Source: Burkholderiales bacterium
GTDB lineage: Bacteria; Pseudomonadota; Gammaproteobacteria; Burkholderiales; Burkholderiaceae_E
Assembly (NCBI GenBank): GCA_020348765.1
Contig: CP070753.1
Span: 1,655,341-1,667,189 of the forward strand
Direction of reading: 5' to 3'
DNA: 11,849 nt
The notes below the pieces were generated by a model. The model was not told the origin of the DNA, did not search any database, and saw only the letters and a program-made list of their open reading frames with translations. The translations under genes were made by a program, and so were the position numbers. This document shows, piece by piece, positions 5,414-11,849 of the stretch (its first letter is position 1; each line of letters begins with the position of its first letter).

Positions 5414-6897
5414 TCCCAGCGCAGTGCCGACAGGTCGTTGCAGAACAGCGGCATGTCCTTCCACAACCCCTTGAGCTTCGCGTTCGCCACCGTGATCCAC
5501 TGCGGCTGGTACAGGAACGCGAGCGGCGAATCGTTGGCGATCAGGCGCTGGATCTCGCCCATCAGGCGCGCCCGCTCCTGGTCGTCGCCGGTGTGGTTGA
5601 CCTTGTCGAACAGTTCGTCGAACTTCTCCGACTCGTAGCCCCAGTAGTAGCCCTTCTTGCCGAAATTGCCCAGATCGAACGGCTCGACATGCGAGACGAT
5701 GGTCAGGTCGTAGTTCTTTGCGCGATACACGCTGGACAGCCACTGCGCCCACTCGACGTTCTGGATGCTGGCCACGATGCCCACCTTGGCCAGCAGTGCC
5801 GCGATCACCTCACCGCCCTGGCGCGCATAGGGCGGCGGCGGAAGGATCAGCGACACCTCCAGCGGCGTGCTGACGCCGGCCTCGGCCAGCAGACGCTTGG
5901 CCTTCTCGGGGTCGTACGCATTGACGCCGGTGGTGTCGACATAGCCGAAGGCACCGGGCACGTAGTGGCTGCCGATCGGCACGCCGAATCCGTCAGCGGC
6001 GCCCTCGATCACTGCCTTGCGGTCGATGGCGGCCGCGACCGCCCGGCGCACGCGAATGTCGTCGAACGGCTTCTTCTTGTTGTTCATCGCCAGGATGGTC
6101 TTCGCACGCGAGCCGCCCACCAGGATCTGGAAGCGCGGATCGGCCCGGAACTGTGCCAGGCTGCGGGCCGCGGACACGCGCGGGAACGCGTCGACGTCAC
6201 CGGACAGGAGCGACGCGACCTGAGCCGCCGGATCGCTGATGATCCGGAAGGTCACGTTGCCGATCGCGACCGACTTCGGGTCGCGGAAGCTCTCCGAGCG
6301 GGTCAGCGTGATCGCCGAGCCCTTGGCCCAGTTGGCGAGCTTGTACGGGCCGGTTCCCACCGGCTGCGTCGCGTTGGTGTCGGCGCTCTTCGGGTCGACC
6401 AGGATCGAGGTGGCCTGCCCCATCAGGAACAGGAAATCCGGATTGGTCTGCTTGAGCGTGATCGCCACGGTGTGCGCGTCGGGCGTCTCGATCCCGGCCA
6501 TGCCGGCGAAGGTGCGCTTGTCCTTGTTGGTGCTCTTCTCGCCCGCGGCGCGCTCGAACGAGAACTTCACGTTGGCCGAGCTGAACGGCTCGCCGTTCTG
6601 GTAGCGCACGCCCCTGCGCAGCTTGAACGTGTAGGTCTTCAGGTCGTCCGAGATGCTCCAGCTCTCGGCGAGCAGCGGCCTCACCGAGCCGTCCGAATTG
6701 ACCTTGGTGAGCGTTTCGAAGATGTTGTACAGCGTGATCTCGGCGATCGCCGCGGCCGCGCCCGCGGTCGGGTCGAGCCCCGGAGGCTCGAGCGTCATCG
6801 CCAGCACCACCGAATCCCTGTTCGCCTGAGCCGACGTGCCGAAGGGAGCGGCAAGTGCCGCCGCGCAAGTCAACAGGACCGCAAGCTTTCTGAACAT
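5410..6897 (-). CDS. ABC transporter substrate-binding protein, family 5 (DppA/OppA-like)
   Basis: A 495-residue periplasmic solute-binding protein. Residues 1-25 are a Sec signal peptide: basic FRK, a hydrophobic Leu/Ala core and a signal peptidase I-type AQA end at 23-25. C11 lacks a proper lipobox context, so it is probably soluble rather than a lipoprotein. The mature N-terminus carries SBP_bac_5 hallmarks: LEPPGLDP (36-43), YNIFETLTKV (57-66), LLAESWSISDDLKTYTFKLR (75-94) and GVRYQNGEPF (96-105). The family binds peptides, but also nickel, sugars, glutathione and other small molecules; the ligand cannot be read here. The ATG at 6897 is set by GGAGGAG at 6903-6909 (GGAGG core seven bases upstream) and by the signal peptide; an in-frame ATG nine codons upstream is less likely. 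It starts 26 bp after the second ATPase gene. Confidence 0.94.
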   Translation of the reverse strand: MFRKLAVLLTCAAALAAPFGTSAQANRDSVVLAMTLEPPGLDPTAGAAAAIAEITLYNIFETLTKVNSDGSVRPLLAESWSISDDLKTYTFKLRRGVRYQNGEPFSSANVKFSFERAAGEKSTNKDKRTFAGMAGIETPDAHTVAITLKQTNPDFLFLMGQATSILVDPKSADTNATQPVGTGPYKLANWAKGSAITLTRSESFRDPKSVAIGNVTFRIISDPAAQVASLLSGDVDAFPRVSAARSLAQFRADPRFQILVGGSRAKTILAMNNKKKPFDDIRVRRAVAAAIDRKAVIEGAADGFGVPIGSHYVPGAFGYVDTTGVNAYDPEKAKRLLAEAGVSTPLEVSLILPPPPYARQGGEVIAALLAKVGIVASIQNVEWAQWLSSVYRAKNYDLTIVSHVEPFDLGNFGKKGYYWGYESEKFDELFDKVNHTGDDQERARLMGEIQRLIANDSPLAFLYQPQWITVANAKLKGLWKDMPLFCNDLSALRWE

Positions 6898-6902
6898 GAC
6901 CA

Positions 6903-6909
6903 CTCCTCC
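6903..6909 (-). promoter_or_regulatory. Strong ribosome binding site of the substrate-binding protein
   Basis: GGAGGAG on the minus strand just before the ATG at 6897 is the strongest Shine-Dalgarno in the operon. It fits the higher output that binding proteins need relative to permeases and ATPases on the same message. Confidence 0.75.
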
Positions 6910-6923
6910 CTGGAATTGGCGCA

Positions 6924-7997
6924 TTATGCTCCGCCGGGGGCGGCCTGCAACAGGGCCTCCGCGAAATGGCAGGCGGCCCGATGCCCGCCTTCGAGTTGCC
7001 GCAGCGGCGGCCGCTCCGAGGCGCAGCGCGGCTGCGCGTGGCGGCAGCGCTCGAAAAACCCGCAGGCTGCCCCGACCGCACCGGGGCGCGCCGCCGCGGC
7101 AGCCGCCGGCTGCGCCGCCGGCCCCGCCGCGGCCGATCCGAGCGGCGCAGCCCCGACGGACGCTTGCATCGACACCGGCCGGACCCGGCGCCGCGCACCC
7201 TCCCGGGGCCGCGCGAGCGGCACCGCCGCCAGCAGCATCCGCGTGTACGGGTGCGAGGCCCGGCGGAACAGCGTCACCGGGCTCCCCTGTTCGACGACGC
7301 GGCCGCGATACATCACCGCGACCTCGTCGCAGACATGATCGACCACTGCCAGGTCGTGGCTGATCAGCAGGTAGGTGATCCCGAACGCCTCCTGCAGATC
7401 CTGCAGCAGATTCAGCACCTGCGCCTGCACCGACACGTCGAGCGCGCTGACCGGCTCGTCGGCCACGATCAGCTTCGGGCGCGTGATCAGCGCGCGCGCG
7501 ATCGCGATCCGCTGGCGCTGCCCGCCCGAGAACTCGTGCGGGTACTTGTCCAGGTCCGCGGCCCGCAGGCCGACCGATTCCAGCGCCTGCGCGACGCGCT
7601 CGCGGGCCGCTGCGCGCCCGATCCGGCCCAGCGCGGTCAGCGGCTCGGACACGATGCGGGCCACGGTCTGGCGCGGGTCGAGCGAACCGTAGGGGTCCTG
7701 GAACACCATCTGGAAATCGCGGCGCGCCTGCTGCAACTGCGGCCCGGACAGGTGGTTCAGGTCACGACCGAGCAATGTCACCCGGCCCGCGGTCGGAGTC
7801 TCCAGCGCCATGACCAGCCTCGCCAGCGTGGACTTGCCCGAGCCCGATTCGCCGACCACCCCGAGGCTGCGGCCCGGCATCACCTGCAGGCTGACGTCGT
7901 CGAGTGCGGTCAACTCGGGCGCGGGCTCGAACAGACGCTCGCGCGACAGCCGGTAGCGGTGCACCAGCCGCTCGATCACCAGCAGCGCCTCGGTCAT
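6924..7997 (-). CDS. Oligopeptide-type ABC transporter ATP-binding protein (DppF-like)
   Basis: A 357-residue ATPase, second of the pair that drives the importer on the cytoplasmic face. Walker [10 protein letters not shown] is at residues 49-57, the Q-loop glutamine at 100 ([11 protein letters not shown]), signature FSGGQRQR at 156-163, Walker B LIVADEP at 176-182 and the H-loop histidine at 214, so it should be catalytically competent. After [12 protein letters not shown] comes the oligopeptide/dipeptide C-terminal domain, here stretched by an Ala-rich linker (about 280-310) before four cysteines (C312, C318, C325, C343) spaced like the cluster-binding Cys of other DppD/DppF proteins. The ATG at 7997 overlaps the stop of the preceding ATPase in ATGA. 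The [14 protein letters not shown] stretch favours the DppF/OppF side over DppD. Confidence 0.95.
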   Translation of the reverse strand: MTEALLVIERLVHRYRLSRERLFEPAPELTALDDVSLQVMPGRSLGVVGESGSGKSTLARLVMALETPTAGRVTLLGRDLNHLSGPQLQQARRDFQMVFQDPYGSLDPRQTVARIVSEPLTALGRIGRAAARERVAQALESVGLRAADLDKYPHEFSGGQRQRIAIARALITRPKLIVADEPVSALDVSVQAQVLNLLQDLQEAFGITYLLISHDLAVVDHVCDEVAVMYRGRVVEQGSPVTLFRRASHPYTRMLLAAVPLARPREGARRRVRPVSMQASVGAAPLGSAAAGPAAQPAAAAAARPGAVGAACGFFERCRHAQPRCASERPPLRQLEGGHRAACHFAEALLQAAPGGA

Positions 7998-9070
7998 GGC
8001 CCCGGGTCCGACACCGGATCGCCGGAAGCGCCGCGCACGGTGCGCTGCGCCGCGCCGATCGGCGCGGCGACCGGTGAGCCGGCCGCGGCCGCGGCCAGTT
8101 CATGCAGCCGGATGCAGCGTGCCCAGTGCCCCGGATCGATCTCGAGCGCCGACGGCATCGCGCCACGGCAGGCATCGATCGCGAGCGAACAACGCTCTGC
8201 AAACGGACAGCCGGCCGGCAGATCGGCCAGCTCTGGCACGGTGCCCGGAATGGTCGCCAGGCGCTGGCCGCGCACGGCGCCGAGCCGCGGCCGCGCGGCG
8301 AACAGGCCGCGCGTGTACGGGTGCGCCATGCGCTCGAACACGGCCGCCGTGGTGCCACTCTCGACCACGCTGCCGCCGTACATCACCAGCATCCGGTCCA
8401 CGTTCTCGGCGATGACGCCCAGATCGTGCGAGATCAGGATCAGCGCCATGCCGCGCTCGGCCACCAGGTCGGCGATCAGGTCCAGGATCTGTCCCTGGAT
8501 CGTCACGTCCAGCGCCGTGGTGGGCTCGTCGGCGATCAGCAGATCGGGCCCGCAGGCGAGCGCCATCGCGATGCCGACGCGCTGGCGCTGGCCACCGGAG
8601 AGCTGGTGCGGATAAGCGTCGACACGCCGGCGCGCATCGGGCAGGCCGACCCGGTCCAGCAACGCGATCGCCTGCCTGCGCGCCTCGTCCCAGGCCAACC
8701 CGCGATGCAGCACCAACGGCTCGGCCACCTGCCGGCCGACGCTGTGCACCGGGTTCAACGCGGTCATCGGCTCCTGGAACACCATCGCCACCCGGTCGCC
8801 GCGAATCCGGCACAGCTCGCTCTCGGGCAAGCCGACCAGCTCGCGACCGGCAAAGCGCACGCTGCCGCTGACGACCGCGCCCTCGGGCAGCAGACCCATC
8901 AGCGCCAGCGCCGTGATCGACTTTCCGCAGCCGGACTCGCCGATCAGGCCCAGGGTCTGACCGGGCTCGAGACGCAGGCTCACGCCGCGCACGGCCTGAG
9001 CCGGGCCGCGCGCCGTGTTCAGCCGCACGGTCAGGTCGGTGACTTCGAGCAGGGGCGGGGCCGCATTCAT
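7994..9070 (-). CDS. Oligopeptide-type ABC transporter ATP-binding protein (DppD-like)
   Basis: A 358-residue ATPase, partner of the DppF-like one. Walker A GESGCGKS is at 44-51, Q-loop Q99 in [11 protein letters not shown] (the EPMTALNP form is typical of DppD/OppD), signature LSGGQRQR at 157-164, Walker [13 protein letters not shown] at 177-188 and H-loop H215. The C-terminal domain holds [10 protein letters not shown] and two further cysteines (C288, C294, C301, C319), the usual four-Cys set. About 35 residues of Ala/Pro-rich tail follow C319. The ATG at 9070 overlaps the stop of the permease C gene in ATGA and the gene's own stop overlaps the next ATPase start, so the three are translationally chained. 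Confidence 0.95.
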   Translation of the reverse strand: MNAAPPLLEVTDLTVRLNTARGPAQAVRGVSLRLEPGQTLGLIGESGCGKSITALALMGLLPEGAVVSGSVRFAGRELVGLPESELCRIRGDRVAMVFQEPMTALNPVHSVGRQVAEPLVLHRGLAWDEARRQAIALLDRVGLPDARRRVDAYPHQLSGGQRQRVGIAMALACGPDLLIADEPTTALDVTIQGQILDLIADLVAERGMALILISHDLGVIAENVDRMLVMYGGSVVESGTTAAVFERMAHPYTRGLFAARPRLGAVRGQRLATIPGTVPELADLPAGCPFAERCSLAIDACRGAMPSALEIDPGHWARCIRLHELAAAAAGSPVAAPIGAAQRTVRGASGDPVSDPGP

Positions 9071-9936
9071 CGCTTGCGCGCCAGCCGCGGGTCGATCAGG
9101 TCACGCAGGCCGTCGCCGAGCAGATTCAACCCCAGCACGGAAAGCGCGATCGCCACGCCGGGATACACGGCCAGACGCGGGTCGGTGAACATCAGCGTCT
9201 GCGCCTCGTTGAGCATCCGTCCCCAGGACGGCTGCGGCGGCTGCGTTCCCAGACCCAGATACGACAGCGCCGCCTCGGCCAGGATCGCCAGCGCGAACTG
9301 GATCGTGGCCTGCACGATCAGCAAGGACAGGATGTTCGGCAACACGTGGTCGAACGTGATGCGCGTCGGGCCCTTCCCGGCCGCGCGGGCCGCGAGCACG
9401 AACTCGCGCGCCCAGATCGCCTTGGCCGCGGCGCGCGCGACGCGCGCGAACACCGGGATGTTGAAGATGCCGATCGCGATGATCGAGTTGACGATGCCAG
9501 GCCCGAGGATCGCGGTCATCATGATCGCCGACAGGATGGCCGGAAAGGCGAACGTGAAATCGGACAGGCGCATGATCGCCTCCTCGACCCAGCCGCGGCG
9601 CGCGGCGGCGAGCAGGCCCAGTGCGACGCCCACGGCCAGCCCGATCCCGACCGCGATCAGCCCGACGACGATCGAGTTGCGCGCCCCGACCAGCAGCAGC
9701 GAGACCACGTCCCGGCCCAGAGGATCGGTTCCGAGCCAGTGCGCTGCGCTCGGCCTGGCCAGTTTCTTGGCCATGTCGATCTCGTAGGGGGACCACGGCG
9801 TCCACGCGAGCGAAAGCGCCGCGGCCACGATCAGCGCCAGGGCCAGGACGCCGCCGAGAACGAAGCTGCGGTGCCTCAGCGCGCGTTGCAGAAATGCGGC
9901 GGCGCCGATCGGCATTGCCGGGGCCGCGCCGGTCAT
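9067..9936 (-). CDS. ABC transporter permease (DppC-like)
   Basis: A 289-residue inner-membrane protein of the BPD_transp_1 family. A first span at about 25-47 is followed by the DppC hallmark HWLGTDPLGRDVVSLLLVGARNS (66-88; hydrophobic spans continue to about 110). Further spans lie at about 131-166, 205-222 and 258-274. The cytoplasmic EAA loop that contacts the ATPases is REFVLAARAAGKGPTRITF (177-195) followed by HVLPN. This is the usual DppC length. The ATG at 9936 has only a weak GGGG upstream; ATG at 9915 (seven codons in) is an alternative without a better site. It is separated from permease B by 85 bp containing a hairpin. Confidence 0.93.
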   Translation of the reverse strand: MTGAAPAMPIGAAAFLQRALRHRSFVLGGVLALALIVAAALSLAWTPWSPYEIDMAKKLARPSAAHWLGTDPLGRDVVSLLLVGARNSIVVGLIAVGIGLAVGVALGLLAAARRGWVEEAIMRLSDFTFAFPAILSAIMMTAILGPGIVNSIIAIGIFNIPVFARVARAAAKAIWAREFVLAARAAGKGPTRITFDHVLPNILSLLIVQATIQFALAILAEAALSYLGLGTQPPQPSWGRMLNEAQTLMFTDPRLAVYPGVAIALSVLGLNLLGDGLRDLIDPRLARKR

Positions 9937-9971
9937 CGCTGGTGCCCCGCGACGGTGCGACGCGCGCGCGA

Positions 9972-9997
9972 CGCCGGCCGCCGGAGCACGGCCGGCG
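9972..9997. other. GC-rich hairpin between the two permease genes
   Basis: Arms at 9972-9979 and 9990-9997 (CGCCGGCC / GGCCGGCG) pair perfectly over 8 bp around a 10-nt loop, in the 85-bp gap between permease B and permease C. No T run follows on the minus strand, so it is not an ordinary terminator. It could stabilise or process the operon message. Chance is a real alternative at this GC content. Confidence 0.45.
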
Positions 9998-10021
9998 CCT
10001 GGCCGCTATGCGACGCCCGGC

Positions 10022-10972
10022 TCATACGTCCGAGGCCTTGATGCGTGGATCGATCGCTGCATAGAGCACGTCGACCACGAAGTTCACGATCACCACCATC
10101 GCCGCCAGCAGCATCACGCAATTACGAACCACGATCAGATCCCGGTTCGCGATCGACTGGAAGATCAGGCGACCCAGGCCCGGCAGGTAGAACACGTTCT
10201 CGACCACGATGGTGCCGGCCAGCAGGTTGGCGAACTGCAGCCCCATCACCGTCAGCACCGGGATCATCGCGTTGCGCAGCACGTGGCGCCACAGCGTCGC
10301 CCGCTGCGTCAGACCCTTGGCGCGGGCGGTCCGAACGAAGTCCTCGCGCAGGATCTCGAGCACCGCGGATCGGGTGATGCGGGCGAGGATCGCGGCCTGC
10401 ACGACGGCCAGCGCGACCGCCGGCAGCACCAGCGCCTTCAGCGCCGGGCCGACGCCCCCGGCCCAGCCCGGGAATCCGCCGGCGCTGAACCAGCGCAGGT
10501 TGACCGCGAACAGCAGGATCAGAAGGATCGCGAACCAGAAGTTCGGGATCGCGATGCCGACCTGCGTCAGCCCCATCATGCCGACATCGCCGAGCCGGTT
10601 GTGGCGCGAAGCCGCGTACACGCCCACCAGCAGCGCGAGCGCCGCCGTGAGCAGCATCGAGATCACCGCCAGCGGTACCGTCAGCGCGAACCGCTCCGCG
10701 ATCAGCGGCGCCACCGGCGACTGGTAGGCATAGCTGTTGCCCAGTTCGCCGACCAGCATCCCGGCCACCCAGTCCAGGTAGCGTTCGGGCGCGGGGCGGT
10801 CCAGTCCGAGCTTGCGCGCCAGCGCTTCGACCGCTTCGGGCGACGCGTCGGCGCCCATCAGCATCTCGGCGGCGCTGCCCGGGAGCACCTCGAGCACGAC
10901 GAAGATGACCAGCGACGCGCCGATCAGGGTCGCGACCAGGGTGGCAAATCGCTTGGCGAGGAACAGGCGCAT
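10022..10972 (-). CDS. ABC transporter permease (DppB-like)
   Basis: A 316-residue inner-membrane protein, first gene of the transporter operon. It opens with the family-typical MRLFLAKRFATLVATLIGASLVIF, a span at about 8-30. The periplasmic segment LGLDRPAPERYLDWVAGMLVGELGNSY (55-81) is the DppB signature. Further spans are at about 97-120, 135-158, 178-197, 240-256 and 285-306. The EAA loop is REDFVRTARAKGLTQRATLW (209-228), then RHVLRNAMIPVLT. It ends with IDPRIK as many family members do. The ATG at 10972 fits homology but has no clear Shine-Dalgarno; the sequence just upstream is GC-rich with only a weak GAG. Confidence 0.94.
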   Translation of the reverse strand: MRLFLAKRFATLVATLIGASLVIFVVLEVLPGSAAEMLMGADASPEAVEALARKLGLDRPAPERYLDWVAGMLVGELGNSYAYQSPVAPLIAERFALTVPLAVISMLLTAALALLVGVYAASRHNRLGDVGMMGLTQVGIAIPNFWFAILLILLFAVNLRWFSAGGFPGWAGGVGPALKALVLPAVALAVVQAAILARITRSAVLEILREDFVRTARAKGLTQRATLWRHVLRNAMIPVLTVMGLQFANLLAGTIVVENVFYLPGLGRLIFQSIANRDLIVVRNCVMLLAAMVVIVNFVVDVLYAAIDPRIKASDV

Positions 10973-11003
10973 CGTGCGGCTCGGGGCTTGGCGGTCATCC
11001 TAA

Positions 11004-11053
11004 CCGAACGCGCGGCCGATCGCGCGCGCCGAACGCGCGGCCGACCGCGCGCG
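11004..11053. repeat. Tandem duplication of a 25-bp GC-rich unit
   Basis: Copies at 11004-11028 and 11029-11053 differ at one base (T11020 against C11045). Each has CGCGCG arms around GGCCGA(T/C), so each can fold on itself. The pair lies between the oxidoreductase and transporter genes, upstream of the transporter start, in the position expected for a regulatory region. Confidence 0.85.
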
Positions 11054-11066
11054 CCGGCACCGCGAG

Positions 11067-11098
11067 CGGCCCGGGCCGAAACGATTGCGCCGCGGCGC
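11067..11098. other. Two 12-bp palindromes after the oxidoreductase stop
   Basis: CGGCCCGGGCCG (11067-11078) and GCGCCGCGGCGC (11087-11098) are perfect palindromes. The second abuts the oxidoreductase TGA stop (11099-11101). On the minus strand it is followed by AATCGTTT, a weak T-containing stretch. They may form an inefficient terminator region, but GC bias makes such palindromes less surprising than elsewhere. Confidence 0.35.
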
Positions 11099-11849
11099 TC
11101 AGCCCGCGCCGTGGTCGATGCAGATCTTGCCGAACTGCGCGCCGCTCTTCAGGTACAGCATCGCTTCCCTGAGCTCGTCGAATGCAAAGCTGCGATCGAT
11201 GACCGGACGCAGCCCGTGCTGCTCGATGGCGCGCGCCATGGCCTCGAAGCCGTCGCGGTGCCCGACGGTGACGCCCTGCAGGCGCACCTGGCGCGTGACG
11301 ACCAGCCCCAGCGGCGCACTGAGCGTGCTGCCGGAAAGGACGCCGATCATCGACAGCACGCCGCCGGGACGGATGCAGCGCAGCGACTGCGGCAGCGTCT
11401 TTTCGCCCCCGAGCTCGACGATGTGGTCGTAGCCGCTGCCGCCGGTGATCTCGCGGGTGGCCTTGGCCCACTCCGGCGTGCTGCGGTAGTTGATCGTCGC
11501 GTCCGCGCCGAGCGCCTTCAGTCGCGCGATCTTCTCGTCGCTGGACGAGATCACGGTCACGTGCGCACCGAAGCACTTCGCGAACTGCAGCGCGAACAGG
11601 GCCACGCCGCCCGAACCCTGGATCAGCACCCGGTCGCCCGGACGCGTGGCACTGCACACGGCGAGCGCGCTCCACGCGGTCAATGCCGCGCACGGCAGGC
11701 AGGCGGCCTCGACGTCGCCCAGGTGCGCGGGTACTCTTGCGACGCCCTGCTCGGACAGCACCATGTACTCGGCCATCGTGCCGTCGATCGGCCCGCCGAG
11801 CGAGCCGGTCAGTCGCCTCAGGTCCGGCTCGCCGCCGATCCAGCCCTGA
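11099..11849 (-). CDS. MDR-superfamily NAD(P)-dependent alcohol dehydrogenase/quinone oxidoreductase (5' end missing)
   Basis: The reading frame is open to the right edge of the window, giving 249 visible codons of a protein that should be about 335 residues; the start and part of the GroES-like domain are outside. The visible part starts GWIGGEPD, then LGGPIDGTMAEYMVL, typical of the medium-chain dehydrogenase family just before the cofactor domain. The hinge LPCAALTAWSAL is followed by a Rossmann fold with GDRVLIQGSGGVALFALQFA, then VISSSDEKIARLKALGADATINY, in which SSSDEK suggests the region that contacts the cofactor ribose. It ends with LREAMLYLKSGAQFGKICI. The catalytic-zinc residues would lie mostly in the missing part, so zinc ADH cannot be told from zinc-free quinone reductase. 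An internal ATG at 11776 is not the true start. A 126-bp gap separates it from the transporter. Confidence 0.92.
   Translation of the reverse strand, partial: QGWIGGEPDLRRLTGSLGGPIDGTMAEYMVLSEQGVARVPAHLGDVEAACLPCAALTAWSALAVCSATRPGDRVLIQGSGGVALFALQFAKCFGAHVTVISSSDEKIARLKALGADATINYRSTPEWAKATREITGGSGYDHIVELGGEKTLPQSLRCIRPGGVLSMIGVLSGSTLSAPLGLVVTRQVRLQGVTVGHRDGFEAMARAIEQHGLRPVIDRSFAFDELREAMLYLKSGAQFGKICIDHGAG

Noticed and set aside
6895..6930. A lipoprotein signal on the binding protein (Cys at residue 11)
   Set aside because: The residue before C11 is Thr and the hydrophobic core continues past it, so it does not fit a lipobox; an AQA signal peptidase I site fits better.
5593..8615. Long plus-strand open frames (5593-7338 and 6966-8615) opposite the binding-protein and ATPase genes
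   Set aside because: They mirror the codon pattern of verified minus-strand genes and contain no motif of their own.
8102..9787. A 561-codon plus-strand open frame opposite the DppD- and DppC-like genes
   Set aside because: Same reason: antisense to genes with Walker motifs and the EAA loop, with no domain of its own.
1..11849. tRNA, rRNA, insertion sequence, prophage or toxin-antitoxin genes
   Set aside because: I looked on both strands and saw no transposase, integrase, terminal inverted repeats around a gene, tRNA-like fold or known small toxin family.

Overview
The window is high-GC DNA with tightly packed genes, ATGA/GTGA stop-start overlaps, and long antisense open frames of the kind high GC produces. 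Its gene content (an MhpA-like aromatic hydroxylase with a DUF2783 partner, MarR control, a Dpp/Opp-type ABC transporter) fits a Betaproteobacterium, most likely of the Burkholderiales. That placement is inferred from style and gene content, not from a marker gene.

Layout. 1-154 is an array of eleven 14-bp tandem repeats that runs off the left edge. It is followed by a long hairpin (189-230) just beyond the end of the first operon. 243-2764 (minus strand) is a three-gene operon read VOC-fold protein -> FAD-dependent aromatic hydroxylase -> DUF2783 small protein. A divergent intergenic region (2765-2999) separates it from a plus-strand pair, a MarR regulator and a histidine phosphatase (3000-4202). 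The minus-strand promoter has a perfect TTGACA -35 box, and a perfect 11-bp palindrome sits in the spacer between -35 and -10. This is a clear candidate operator for the divergent MarR protein.

4199-10972 (minus strand) is one six-gene operon read permease B -> permease C -> ATPase D -> ATPase F -> substrate-binding protein -> TTC38-like TPR protein. Three of its junctions are 4-nt stop/start overlaps. Its last gene converges on the phosphatase gene, and the two TAG stops share a single CTAG palindrome. 11099-11849 is the C-terminal three quarters of an MDR-superfamily oxidoreductase whose start lies beyond the right edge. The 126-bp gap before the transporter holds a duplicated 25-bp GC-rich unit and several palindromes.

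How the genes may work together. The left operon looks like a regulated module that hydroxylates an aromatic compound and processes the product with a VOC-fold enzyme, switched by a MarR sensor. The right operon imports a peptide-like or other small solute. Its binding protein is translationally coupled to a TPR protein of unknown role. Nothing in the sequence fixes the substrate of either system. Most of the window is ordinary catabolic and transport gene content. The parts worth a second look are the operator-promoter, the DUF2783 and TPR partner proteins, and the intergenic repeats and hairpins.
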